A stretch of DNA of 64,000 nucleotides. Source: Bimastos eiseni (lineage: Eukaryota; Annelida; Clitellata; Crassiclitellata; Lumbricidae). How positions within the stretch are numbered: position 1 is the stretch's first letter; each line of letters opens with the position of its first letter. Below are positions 1 to 10,400 of the stretch, one piece after another. Both the position numbers and the translations under genes were made by a program. The DNA lies in NCBI GenBank assembly GCA_959347315.1, contig OY365808.1:4764188-4828187 (forward strand), in the 5' to 3' direction. A model generated the notes under the pieces. It made no database searches. It had not been told where the DNA came from and saw only the letters and a list, made by a program, of their open reading frames with translations.

Positions 1-228
1 TGCGGTGGTGGTATCTGTAGCCACCCTATGTAACTTTCTTTTTCCCTATAGAGGGTTTCTCGTTTAGCTGATAAACTTATCGTATTGTAATTAATACTTA
101 TTTATTTGCTGATGTATCATGTATCAAACTCTTTGCCATGCACAATTACTGTATTCATTGATGACTAAACATCAACTGATGATGCTGAGTAATTGTGTGT
201 GAATGGCTTCCTCATGGTCTTTATTGAA

Positions 229-780
229 GATGATTACTGTTGCCCTCCTCCTTTATGCAGACTTGAGACTGGTATGACCCAGTGGCTAATTCTGATTTTG
301 TAGTTCCTATTTAAGGACACTGTGCTATGACTAAGAAGATTAACGTTAGGGTTTGAATTGTCAAATTTGAACTGGGGGGTTGAAAAATCTTAACAAGTCC
401 ACATTGTCCAGATATCCTGACTAGAACTATTACGAACCTGAAACCAGTTTATGGGCAAATTGTAAAGTGCAGCTGTGGGTGCCAATGAAAGCTGATCTAG
501 GGGTTTGCTTGACCCCCAAGGTTATGTTAAAGAATTAACTGGCAGGGTTGAAAAATGAACTGGGGGCCAGTGAGGTTGAACCCTCCCAACCCTCTGACAA
601 TTCAATCACTGATTAGCATTGCCCTCCTTCTTTATACAGACTTGAGACTGGTATGACCCAGTGGCTAATTCTGATTTGTAGTTCCTGGTTAAGGATGCTT
701 TGTTATAACAAAGACGATTAGCAGTGCCCTCCTCCTTGATAAAGACTTGAGACTGATATGACACAGCATCCGGGTTTGAA
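229..780 (+). repeat. Three copies of a short dispersed repeat
   Basis: Segments at about 229-310, 596-690 and 700-780 share a core reading TGCCCTCCTCCTTTATnnAG followed by ACTTGAGACTGGTATGACCC. The first two continue nearly identically through AGTGGCTAATTCTGATT. The same core, with some changes, recurs at 2505-2560, 3376-3430 and, inverted, 56750-56845. The class is unknown. Confidence 0.6.
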
Positions 781-1079
781 TTCTGATGTAAAGCCTGCGG
801 GAGTGCAAATCTCAGTTACATTCAGTACGCTGGAGAGATAATAGCATAGTGATAATGATGCTGGATTGCCAATGCAATGGTACAGGGTTAAAATCCTCTG
901 CTTCGACTGAAAGCACAAAAATTCTAAAACTAATCTCAAACGCAATTGTTTGAATTAGATAGATAGTAATACATTCAATGCTGTTGTTGCCAGATTTATA
1001 AGGTATTACAAGTGTTTTGCCACATGCATACATACAGAAACACAGACTTACATGCATACATAAACAGTTAAACACATAC

Positions 1080-1148
1080 ACATATATATATATATATATA
1101 TATACATATACATGTATTCATAAACACATGCATATACACGTAGACATG

Positions 1149-1183
<35 letters not shown>
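1080..1183. repeat. TA-dinucleotide microsatellites
   Basis: Two runs of alternating T and A (about 1081-1105 and 1154-1182) are separated by CATA/TACA-rich sequence. A CA run follows at about 1264-1293. Confidence 0.9.
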
Positions 1184-1185
<2 letters not shown>

Positions 1186-1599
1186 AATTATCAGAGCTAT
1201 CAGTTGCTAGAGCCATACTAGTTTCTAATAGTACACAACATCATTTGTAATACTGCACACAGTCACACACATACACACACACACACACACACACCCAGCC
1301 ATACAAGCAATGGACCAGCTGCATCCTATAACAGTTACCTTTAATGCAATATCTAGTAGCCTACTTCACTACAGAAGCCTTTCAAGTCAACCTAGCAATT
1401 CAACCAAGCAGAAATTGTAAGCAACTTCTCCTCGCCTTCTTCTTATTTCCTAGGTTTGATGTCGTGCCCTCTAGATCACGATCTGATTCCACCAAAAGCG
1501 CAGAGATGAAGCACTAATTTTTTTCGTCAAGAGTGCTAGCAGGCACTGGTGGTCAAGATATATCGTCAGGCACATGTCTCTGTCGAATGTCCCTTCCTG

Positions 1600-1690
1600 A
1601 TATGGGACATCATCGGTTAGAGCGGTCAGCCCGTAACGTTCAGTGTGCGCCCTAGCGAGCGGGTTCGACCCTCGTTCGAGGGACCTTTAG
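1600..1690 (+). mobile_element. tRNA-derived SINE head (fragment)
   Basis: The segment contains an A-box-like GGTTAGAGCGG and a B-box-like GGGTTCGACCC at tRNA-like spacing, which suggests an RNA polymerase III promoter. It lacks a pairable acceptor stem, so it is not a functional tRNA. It is closely related to the head of the longer copy at 33005-33200 (shared GGTTAGAGCGG and CCCGTAAC). Calling it a SINE is inference from that dispersed copy. Confidence 0.55.
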
Positions 1691-2260
1691 TACTACTAGC
1701 AGATTGTATTTATTATTATGATTACTATCTGAATCATTCTTGTATTGTTGCGATTTTAATTCAAGTACATTTGGCTAGCTTTCAATTTTTCTTCATTATA
1801 TAAGCAGTGGGTCCGTGGCATATCCGGTTATATAACGAAGCCAGCCTGGCAGCCTTATGTACGGATGCCCCTCTTTTGTCATAAACGACTGATTTAGGTT
1901 TTGGCACAGATTCAGAATGACCAGAGCAGTCTTGTTTTGGATGAGTATCAAGTGGCCATCAGACTGGACTTAGCTACGAAGAAGAATAAGAGCAGTCCCA
2001 TTAGCTGACCCTGAGGCAGCCGCGGGTATGAACGAAATGTTGGCGATTTCATTTTCTCAGCCTCGGCTTATGCGGGCGATCCATTAGACTGGTCGTAAGG
2101 CAGCCATGGGCATGAAGTGTTATCGACTTCAGTTACTTGGCATAGGAGAGTAGTTGGCCAGTCGTCTACCTGGCCGCCGTCTCACCTTACAACCGACTGT
2201 TGAACATCTGTACTAAATTCTAAAGTTCTGTGGTTTTGTGTGATGTTTTATAGACAACAT

Positions 2261-2330
2261 GTGTGTGGCTTGTGGCCTATGTGTGTGGCTTGTGGCCTAT
2301 GTGTGTGGCTTGTGGCCTATGTGTGGCTTG
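2261..2330 (+). repeat. 20-bp tandem repeat, three exact copies plus a partial
   Basis: The unit GTGTGTGGCTTGTGGCCTAT occurs at 2261-2280, 2281-2300 and 2301-2320, followed by a partial unit. It creates a spurious 78-codon open frame. Confidence 0.95.
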
Positions 2331-2695
2331 ACTTGCAGTTGTCTTTCTCTCCAACCCTCTCATGGTTGGGTGGTTGCTATATACTGACTGATGGACACAA
2401 GGGGAGCCAACACCTGCTGATCAGTCTGCGTCAGCTTCTAAATGAAAGCTGTGTGGTAGTTAGTTGCTATCTATAAGGACACTGTGTTATAGCACGCATG
2501 GTTATCTTCTCCCTCCTTTATCCAGGCTTGGACTGGCACTGCCAGAGTACCAGCAGTGTGGAGTTTGCTGTGTGATAGTATTTATATAAGCTGATGTAGC
2601 TAACTGATAATGCACCAATCTTTTTTACCTTAGGGATATAGGGTCAATTCTCTGGTGTTAGTTATCTTTGTCCTTTGCTCTAGGAGAAACACAGC

Positions 2696-2784
2696 ACACA
2701 CACACACACACACACACATTGCTACGCACACACACGGGTGCGCACACACACTCAGTGTTTGGGTATATACATATAATATATATA

Positions 2785-2832
<48 letters not shown>
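2696..2832. repeat. CA and TA microsatellites
   Basis: CA-rich runs (about 2696-2750) are followed by ATATGTA/TGTG and a TA run to about 2831. The 85-codon open frame over it is low-complexity. Confidence 0.9.
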
Positions 2833-2834
<2 letters not shown>

Positions 2835-3261
2835 CATTGTATCCTAGCTTTCAGTTTGTGTATTCATTTACACTATACACCTTACTGTATTAATCTATTT
2901 ACAAACCTGTAAGTGTTTGTTGAGGCCACTGCATGTTGTTACAGTTTCAGATAATGGCAATTTCATTTCAGTAGACTATGCTAGACAATTGATTTGTCAC
3001 TGGCCAATTAGTAATGAAAAACATGCCAATGGGGCAGAAGAATTAATGGCAGATATTTGAAACATAATCCTAGGATCTAGTAATAAGTAAGACCAACTTA
3101 ACTGTTGATTAATTATCTATTAAGAGGTGACTCTTTATAATACATTGGAGTGTCATTACGATGCTGTATTTGACTGTAATTGCAATTACAGCTTTTTAAT
3201 GAGGTTGCGTTATAACATTCTGAAAGGATTAAAATTTGTTGCCCAGAAGCCAATTCCTTGA

Positions 3262-3430
3262 CTGTAGTTTCAGTTTAACGACTCTGATAGCAACGATCGA
3301 CTCTGATAGCAACGATCGACTCTGATAGCAACGATCGACTCTGATAGCAACGATCGACTCTGATAGCAACGATCGTTAGCATCGCCCTCCCCGTCCTTTA
3401 TCCAGTCTTGGGTCTGGCACTACTAGCTAG
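3262..3430 (+). repeat. Dispersed repeat carrying an internal 19-bp tandem expansion
   Basis: The segment begins GTAGTTTCAGTTTAACGAC, also found inverted at the outer end of the copy near 56750-56845. It then has five tandem copies of ACTCTGATAGCAACGATCG (3281-3375) before the shared TTAGCATCGCCCTCC core. The tandem array is therefore inserted or expanded inside the dispersed repeat. Confidence 0.75.
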
Positions 3431-3934
3431 TGCAAGCATTGGAAGAGTTAGTTCCATGACGGGTGTAATAAAATTCTGTTATGATGGAACACATCTTAAG
3501 GAAGCTTCAGTGTAGTTTGAAAGCTGTTGGGAATGACATGTAAATGTTTGTGTTTTTATATAGCTCATTTTCCAATGGAATTGATCGTGTGAGATCCTTC
3601 ATCGTCGCTGCCCATTTGAATGGGGAAACGGGCACCACCCCATTTAGCCTCCCTGTGCACGGGCCGTGCCAGCTCGAGATTTAAATCTCTTTTATAGCCA
3701 TGCCGGGTGACTTATGGTGCCGTGATCTGTATGGCGATATGGTCAGTCGTTATCCAACAGTTTGAGTCTGTGAGTGACATTGGTCAACTTGCCTCAAATT
3801 GCAGATTTAGAGCTACCGACTTCAGATGTATGTACAAGTAGCAGTAAGTTACATAAATGAGACGAAGGAATTGATGACGTAGAGACACAATGTTGGATGA
3901 TATTCTGTTGAATTGTGACATTTAGTTTGATGCA

Positions 3935-4224
3935 ATGTTTGGCTTGTTTGCAGTTTTGAGTCAGATCTGCCGTGGAGGAGCGTCTGTGAGACTGAAAGTC
4001 AAACCAGGTAAACTTAGAACTACTAAAACTGCCTTGGATCAACACAGCACGTTTGCTGTTTTAGGTCCATCAACTTGGAATGACCTACCTCCATCATTAA
4101 GGTCCAAACTAATGACTGTTTCTCTTCTTCGACTTCTCGTGTTTGAAGGCATTTCTTCTACCCCGGCGATTCCGTGCTGAGAGCGCCTCTGAATAGTTAT
4201 TCTGAGAGAGGCGCTATATAAATC
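3935..4224 (+). mobile_element. LINE 3' end (CR1/L2-like) with terminal hairpin
   Basis: The frame at 3935-4180 reads FAVLGPSTWNDLPPSLRS and then a leucine-rich tail. This is the typical C-terminus of reverse transcriptases from CR1/L2/Jockey-type LINEs. It is followed at 4181-4224 by a strong inverted repeat (GCGCCTCT ... AGAGGCGC) and TATATAAAT. Only the 3' end is present, as expected for 5'-truncated insertions. The exact clade is inference. Confidence 0.75.
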
Positions 4225-4819
4225 TAAAGATATGATACAATACTTGAGTGCCACTGTGTACAATGGAGACTTTGACCTCTGATCTTAGCACATATACATA
4301 CATACATACATACATAGACATAACCTTGCAAACATAGAAACATACATTCCTACTTAGGCACATGAGTACAGAGTGGCGGCTCTAGACTTTTCTAATGGGG
4401 AGGACGAAGGGTTCGGGGAACCTCACAGAGGAACCAATGGGATGTCATCAAAACTGTCTTTAAAACTGGGCTACAATTTGGTGGGACCATTGGGGATCGC
4501 ACTCAGTTGGTGGGGCACTGACCCATCCTGTCCTCTCTGTAGAGCTACCACTGCATACATGCATAAATATAGATACTCATTTATTATTCCGTGTTTGGAA
4601 GTCTTGTGAATTTGTGTTGTAAAGTAAGTTAGTATTAACTGCACTCTGTTTTACCCGGACATGAAATCAAGTTTTATGACGCATTTTCATTAAGAAGTTT
4701 TCCTCATTAAGTTGTTCACCCATTTGACCCGATCATGCGATCTGGGATGCAAGGAATAAGTGAGAGATAGCAAGAGGGAGGAGTGGGTTCAACTGGTTTA
4801 TTATCTATGGGTGGACTGA

Positions 4820-4909
4820 TGGTGTGGACATGTAGGGAGAATGGTTGTTGATGAAATCCCACACAAAGGAAAAAGAAACAAATGCAGACGAAAACTACGC
4901 TGGGCAGGT
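4820..4909 (+). mobile_element. Fossil of a second LINE type (reverse-transcriptase C-terminus)
   Basis: One frame reads WCGHVGRMVVDEIP and then a basic stretch ending RRKLRWAG. This resembles the GHV-RM ... RGRP-RW motif at the end of L1/RTE-type reverse transcriptases. There is no surrounding open frame, so it is a decayed fragment. Confidence 0.4.
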
Positions 4910-5340
4910 AACGTAAATGGGTACTTTACATCAGAATCAGATATGGACTGGCTATTCAGCATATAGTACGACAATGTGTTTAACTAACGAGTAACAATTG
5001 CGATTGGCATTCACTATTTGCAATGAGTGCCATTATTATTCTGAAAATAAGGACTCAATTACTTCCCAATTAAGCCTGTATTTTTCACCAACTTCAGCTT
5101 GAAATTATGACAGATTTATAAAGCATTGCTTCAATAGACCAATCACAGGCCCTCATGTTATTAAAGCAGAGAATACGGACGGTTGAACTGCATTTAAACT
5201 ACGACACATCACGACCTTAAACACCTTAAACAACGTGTTATATTGCTTTTGTCATGATTACCTTAATAAAAATGTAGTGATCGAGTGAACGAGGTAATCT
5301 GATTAACTGTCGAGGATTAACCATTGATTAGTATGAAAGC

Positions 5341-7484
5341 ATGTTTGGCTGTGTTTCAGATTCTGCAGTGAAACAACAGACAAAATGTGTGTTTTGTAAT
5401 GGCAGTGAGACTTTGCAAACTGAGCGCAGCCGGAATGGCTCTCCGGCTCCGAATGGATTGATCGTAAAACATAAACAGCGCGTCGATAATAATATGATCT
5501 ATAATGTTAAGCACAGTTTAATTCGTGATTATCCAAGCCAATCTCCGGCCGCTGCCAAAATGAATATCGAGTCGTCTTCGTCGCCCCCGGCTTCGGAGAG
5601 GTGGCAGAATACTGCGGGCTGCAAGCCTGGTGTGGGTGGGACTCCATTTACAAATGAGGGCGAATCTTTTCACTGCTCAGGGAAAAGGGACGTGGGTCGT
5701 AAAGTGAACGGGTGTGGCGGTGGTAGCAGTGGTGTGAGTTCTGCGGTGATCAGAGCAGAACCGAGATTCGAGACGTTTCTTATGACTGGTGATATGATAA
5801 TCAAGACGACAAAGACGAATGTGTCATGCATTGATCGAATTGTTCGTGTCGACGAAGCCAAGGTTTCTGGCGAATTGAAGGATTCCGAGGACTGGTCTCC
5901 GGTTCCGTCGCCTCCGCCTCCTGCCGACAACCACCAATTGTCTCTGAATAGAGCATCTCTTCAGGATTTTTCACAAACTGTATCAGGTGTGGTGGGGAAC
6001 AAGAATTCTTCTGTGGAAGAACAGCGTCAACATATTTCGGCTGGAAAATTTACACAGGATTTTCCAAGCCGGGTTGATGAAGTCTGTCCTGTTGTAATGC
6101 CGCAGTTGGAACTTCTGGGATGTCCTCGATTTGCCAACATTCCGATCGAGTTGGACATTCCACCAGACGACATATCCAGTGAAGACGAGCGATGCCGTCT
6201 GGAAGCGGAACTGAACATAGACGATTTACCACCTCCGCCGGACGAGTTCTTAACAGACTTTGTACCACCGCTACCAGCGCCATCCTTTTCCCATACAATT
6301 CCCGAAGACAATTCTGTTAGGGATCACACCAGTGAGTATTTAAACGGCGATAGTCTCTTGGGTTCAAATGGCACGGCAGTAAAACAATTCCCATTGCAGG
6401 TAAGAAATACTCAGGATATCTGCTCTGAGGGTTTAATAAACGCGCCATTGGAGTTATCTGACCAAGGTGGAACTATCTCGTCAGAGAAGGAAAGGTTCTT
6501 TTTCAATGCGGACTTCGTTGGAAGTTTGCCAGCGGCGAAGAGCATGATCGTCTCTAGTAGGAGTGAGGAAAGGCTGTCTCCTAGGATGGTTTCCGATAAG
6601 TCTAAGCTGTCTCAGGACATTGCTGGAACAGTCCGAGGTAGCAAGAGTCAGGAGAACTATCTGCAGCACGACAGCGACGGCATTGTTGTAGACATCGACT
6701 TTGGCGAGCATGTTGCAACTTCGGTCGACACCCTGCACTACACGAAATCTAGTTCTGGCGTCGACAGCTTCGGATTCGCAAGCGATCGCGCCATTCGGAG
6801 TTTGCACAATTCACCAGAGAAACGAATCAAGACTGCAGACTACGATGACAGACAAATTATCCAGACTTCCTTTGACTCCGATCCGGTCACTGCTGCTGCC
6901 GATGCTCAGCGCATAAAGACAGGAGACAAACCGACGACAGGAAGGATGGCCACTCCTCCAGTTCCCCCAGAGCGAGGCGTTTCAAGTCTTGGCAATTTGA
7001 GCAAGGGTCACGGCAGTGCGGCTAAAACTGGTTTTGGGGATGAACTACCTCCACCACCCGAATTGTTTCAGACATCAGAGGAGACCTGCATCAGCAGTGA
7101 TGTAGCAATTCCTGTTTACACCGATGATAATGCAGATGGAAATTCATTGGTTAACGACAAACGCAAATTAGGATCAGCTTCAAGAGCCATTGAGAACTTG
7201 CACACTGATGTCGACAAATTAAATCAGTCACCACTCCAAATATCTGTAAACTGTGCTAATAATGGAGCAACCATGCAGGGTGGTTCTGGGAAAGCAGAGG
7301 ACTGGAGGAGACCCTCCGACACTGATGTTTCTCCAGATGGAAGTGCCATTGACGATGACCTTGATGATTCGTTTCGTCTTCCAACCAAAGACGTCGACAG
7401 ACCATCTGCCCAACGTCTGGCCAAGCGCCTCTATTGTCTCGAGGGTTTTCAGAAGACAGATGTGGCGAAACACTTATGCAAGAA
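5341..7484 (+). CDS. PSD: PSD exon 1: disordered N-terminus and start of Sec7
   Basis: Encodes residues 1-714 plus two bases, ending in donor AA|GTAAGC. Most of it is Ser/Asp/Pro-rich and probably disordered. Short proline motifs lie at genomic 5905-5925, 6225-6275 and 7042-7062. The last 25-30 residues ([20 protein letters not shown]) are the conserved first helix of the Sec7 domain, which fixes frame and family. The true start could lie in an unseen upstream exon. Confidence 0.85.
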
Positions 7485-10400
7485 GTAAGCATCTCAGCAT
7501 CCTACGTCATTTCTTGCTGCTCTTTTTCAATCATTTAAACTCAGCTTTGACTTTTTCACATACATTGTTATTGGTGTTGTTGTTAACCCAAGGTACATTT
7601 GATCCCTCAAGATTACTAACGATGATTATTGGGAATAACATTTTATTGGCAGAAGTGTAGTGCTCGGTGGCTTAAGTGGTGTGAAAATTTATTCTGTTGA
7701 AGTATTGATGGAATTTTTATTATTATTACATGCATGATAAATAATGAGTAGTTGTAGTCTCAGTAATCAGGTACTCACAGTGGATTTATTTATAAATGCA
7801 CCAAAAATGTGAATCTGGTCTTCATTCAGTTTGTAGGTTGAAATAAAAGAAAGTAAGGTTCTTCAAAGCAGCTGATCGTGAATTTCATAGATGATATCAG
7901 TGTATGAAAAGGCATTGCAATCCACAATGGATTGCAATGACTACTAATGAGTTAGATCAATAGTGGTGCAATGTTACATGAAGTAGTCATTTACGTATGG
8001 TTGCAAATGTTGCTCCAACTTCTCTTTGTGTTTCTGGCCTTAGATGTACTGAAACTTAGTGAAATTCTAGGTTTCATACGTCTGTGTGCTTTGTTGTTCA
8101 CTTTCTTAGTCATGTCATTAACGTAAAAAGACCGCATTGTCAGGTAAGGGAGACAAAGTTTGAATAATGTAATGTCTCAAAGTCCGAATCTTTTACATAA
8201 CTCTGATAAATGTCTATTAGTCTGTTCCTAGTAACAGTTGAACTGGACCTGATTGTCTTGTAGTAGCTCAATTTGCACGGCCCTTGTTATGTAAATTAGT
8301 GAGAAAGTAAGTAAATAATTTTTAATAGTGTAATAGAGACAAATACTGCCAACGATTATGCATGCAACAGCTCTTCCTTGCTCCTAGATATGTAGGAATG
8401 TTGAGCAAGACCTTGACTCACAATTGCACAGCAACATCAATTGTTGCACAGTCATTAGCAAGTGGTACTTAATTAATGCATAATAAATTAAATTAAATGA
8501 GAATTAAAATTGTGGTTACATGCGAATAGCTTTCAATTGAAAATTTGTCTGAATTATGCAAGATTTCTTTTCCAGAAATGACTTTGCACAGCTGGTTGGA
8601 GAGGAATACCTGAAGCATTTTGACTTCACGTCACAGTCGCTCGATGCTGCTCTGCGCTCATTTCTTCAACGCCTTGTCCTGTCCGGAGAAACGCAGGAGC
8701 GCGAGCGAATACTCGTCCACTTTTCGCATCGCTTTCTCGAGTGCAATCGTGACTCATTCAGCTCTGAAGGCAAGTTATTAAATACAGTGTTTGGACATTT
8801 GAACTCTCTAGTGACTGTTTTATTATGTACAAGATGTACAGTCTGATGGCCACTTGATACTCCTCCAATGGCACGTGAAACCAGTATCTAAGGAGTTATT
8901 ATGGGATGATTTGCCGATTGTAAGTGTTGTTGCCAGTTATTGTGGGATGTTTAAACCTATTCTGGGATGTTGCTGCCAATTGGGAGTATGGTTATGAGCC
9001 TCCTCTGAGATGCTTGGTTTGTAATGACCTTGAACAAGTCCTTCACTAACAATTGCTCGGAGTAGATGTCTTGAAGGGGCGCTGTTTAAATGCTCGATTA
9101 CATTGTGTAACATGACATTATATTGCTCTGTACCATGGATTGATGGTTGGTCATTGTGTGGTAGTGCTTAATATAGCTTTGGAGCATTGTTGTCAATGGA
9201 GGCATTTGATTAGTTAGCGCTTACCTGAATATCTTGTAGTCTGAAGGTTACAAGATACTTCCAGTCTGGTTTGACTTAATATCCCTACGGTGAATGTAAT
9301 AAGAAGTAACGAAGGTTTACCTGGCCCAAAATTTACGGTAATGGGAAATTATCCGTCTTAAATATGCGTTCTTACCAGGCATTAGCATGGGTCAACGAAC
9401 AGTTACCTGGTCAAAACTTGTAATGAGGAGCATTTGCTTGCCACTTATTTATTGACTCTATCTTATATTATTTAGCCTCATTGTTACAAAATCTTATCTC
9501 TTACCCAGCAAAGTTACATTGCTTTTCTTTTTTCTTGCTTCAGTTTAATGTTAATTCCATAACCTGTTGCTTCCTTGGTCAATGTACATACCTTGCAATC
9601 AAATCTAATGGCTTCTACAACAACATCATCGCCAATATACCACCATTATAACACCAGTATCATAGGCAAAAAGTGTCCATAAAATGAAATAGTGGTCAAA
9701 GTGTTGAATTAATGAATGCATGCCCACAATCTAAGTTCAATTATGTTCTGTTGATGTAGTTTAGTTTCAACCTGATATTGACCCTTAAGTTAGGTTATGT
9801 AGTTCTCCTTTGGCCAAGATATTAGTCTAAGCATGGTGGTTGGCGGCCTCTTTGAATTGATTCCATTGTTTGCTTCTTTTGTTTAACAGAGTCTACTGGC
9901 TGTAATTGCTGTCATTTATTGCATGTTATTGAACATCTATCAGTGGAGAGTAGTTTATTAAACACCTCCAGGACCTAATTTCAGCTGTTGTATGTACACC
10001 ATCATTCATGAATAGAGTAGTGCTTGGGCACTGTGTGCGTGTGTGTCTGTGTGCGTGTGTGTCTGTGTGTTTCGAATCATGTGCATTTGTGTGCATAATT
10101 ATGTGTTTGTTTGCATATGTGTGTGTGTGTTTGCTTGCATATGTGCTTGTTTTCATGCATGTTATCTGTATGCCTGCTTGTGTGTGTGCACTAGTGAGTG
10201 CGTACGTACACGTGTGCGTATGTAATCGCGTGCGCATTAGTGCGTGAGAGCGTGCCAGTTGTTGCTGTTCTGCTTATCTGTTTGCGTACTGATGAACTCT
10301 CTGTTCTTGATGTCATAATTAATTATTATGAGCTACCGGTTCTTCAAGGCACTGCTAACTCTCTTGATCGACAGGTTGCAATGCACCCAAAGCATCTTAG

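Larger units (their letters stand above)
1..5340. other. Intergenic region upstream of the PSD/EFA6 gene
   Basis: No conserved coding exon was recognised. The region holds short dispersed repeats (229-310, 596-690, 700-780, 2455-2560, 3262-3430), a tRNA-like SINE head (about 1600-1690), TA and CA microsatellites, two minisatellites and two LINE fossils (4820-4909, 3935-4224). The open frames of 60-90 codons here show no family resemblance. The PSD promoter should lie near the 3' end of this block, but I see no clear TATA box or initiator. Confidence 0.6.

Noticed and set aside
1600..1690. Possible tRNA gene (A- and B-box-like motifs)
   Set aside because: No pairable acceptor stem or clear anticodon arm, and a related copy at 33005 continues into a repeated SINE body.
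2655..2912. 85-codon frame on + with Tyr/Ile repeats
   Set aside because: Produced by CA and TA microsatellites.
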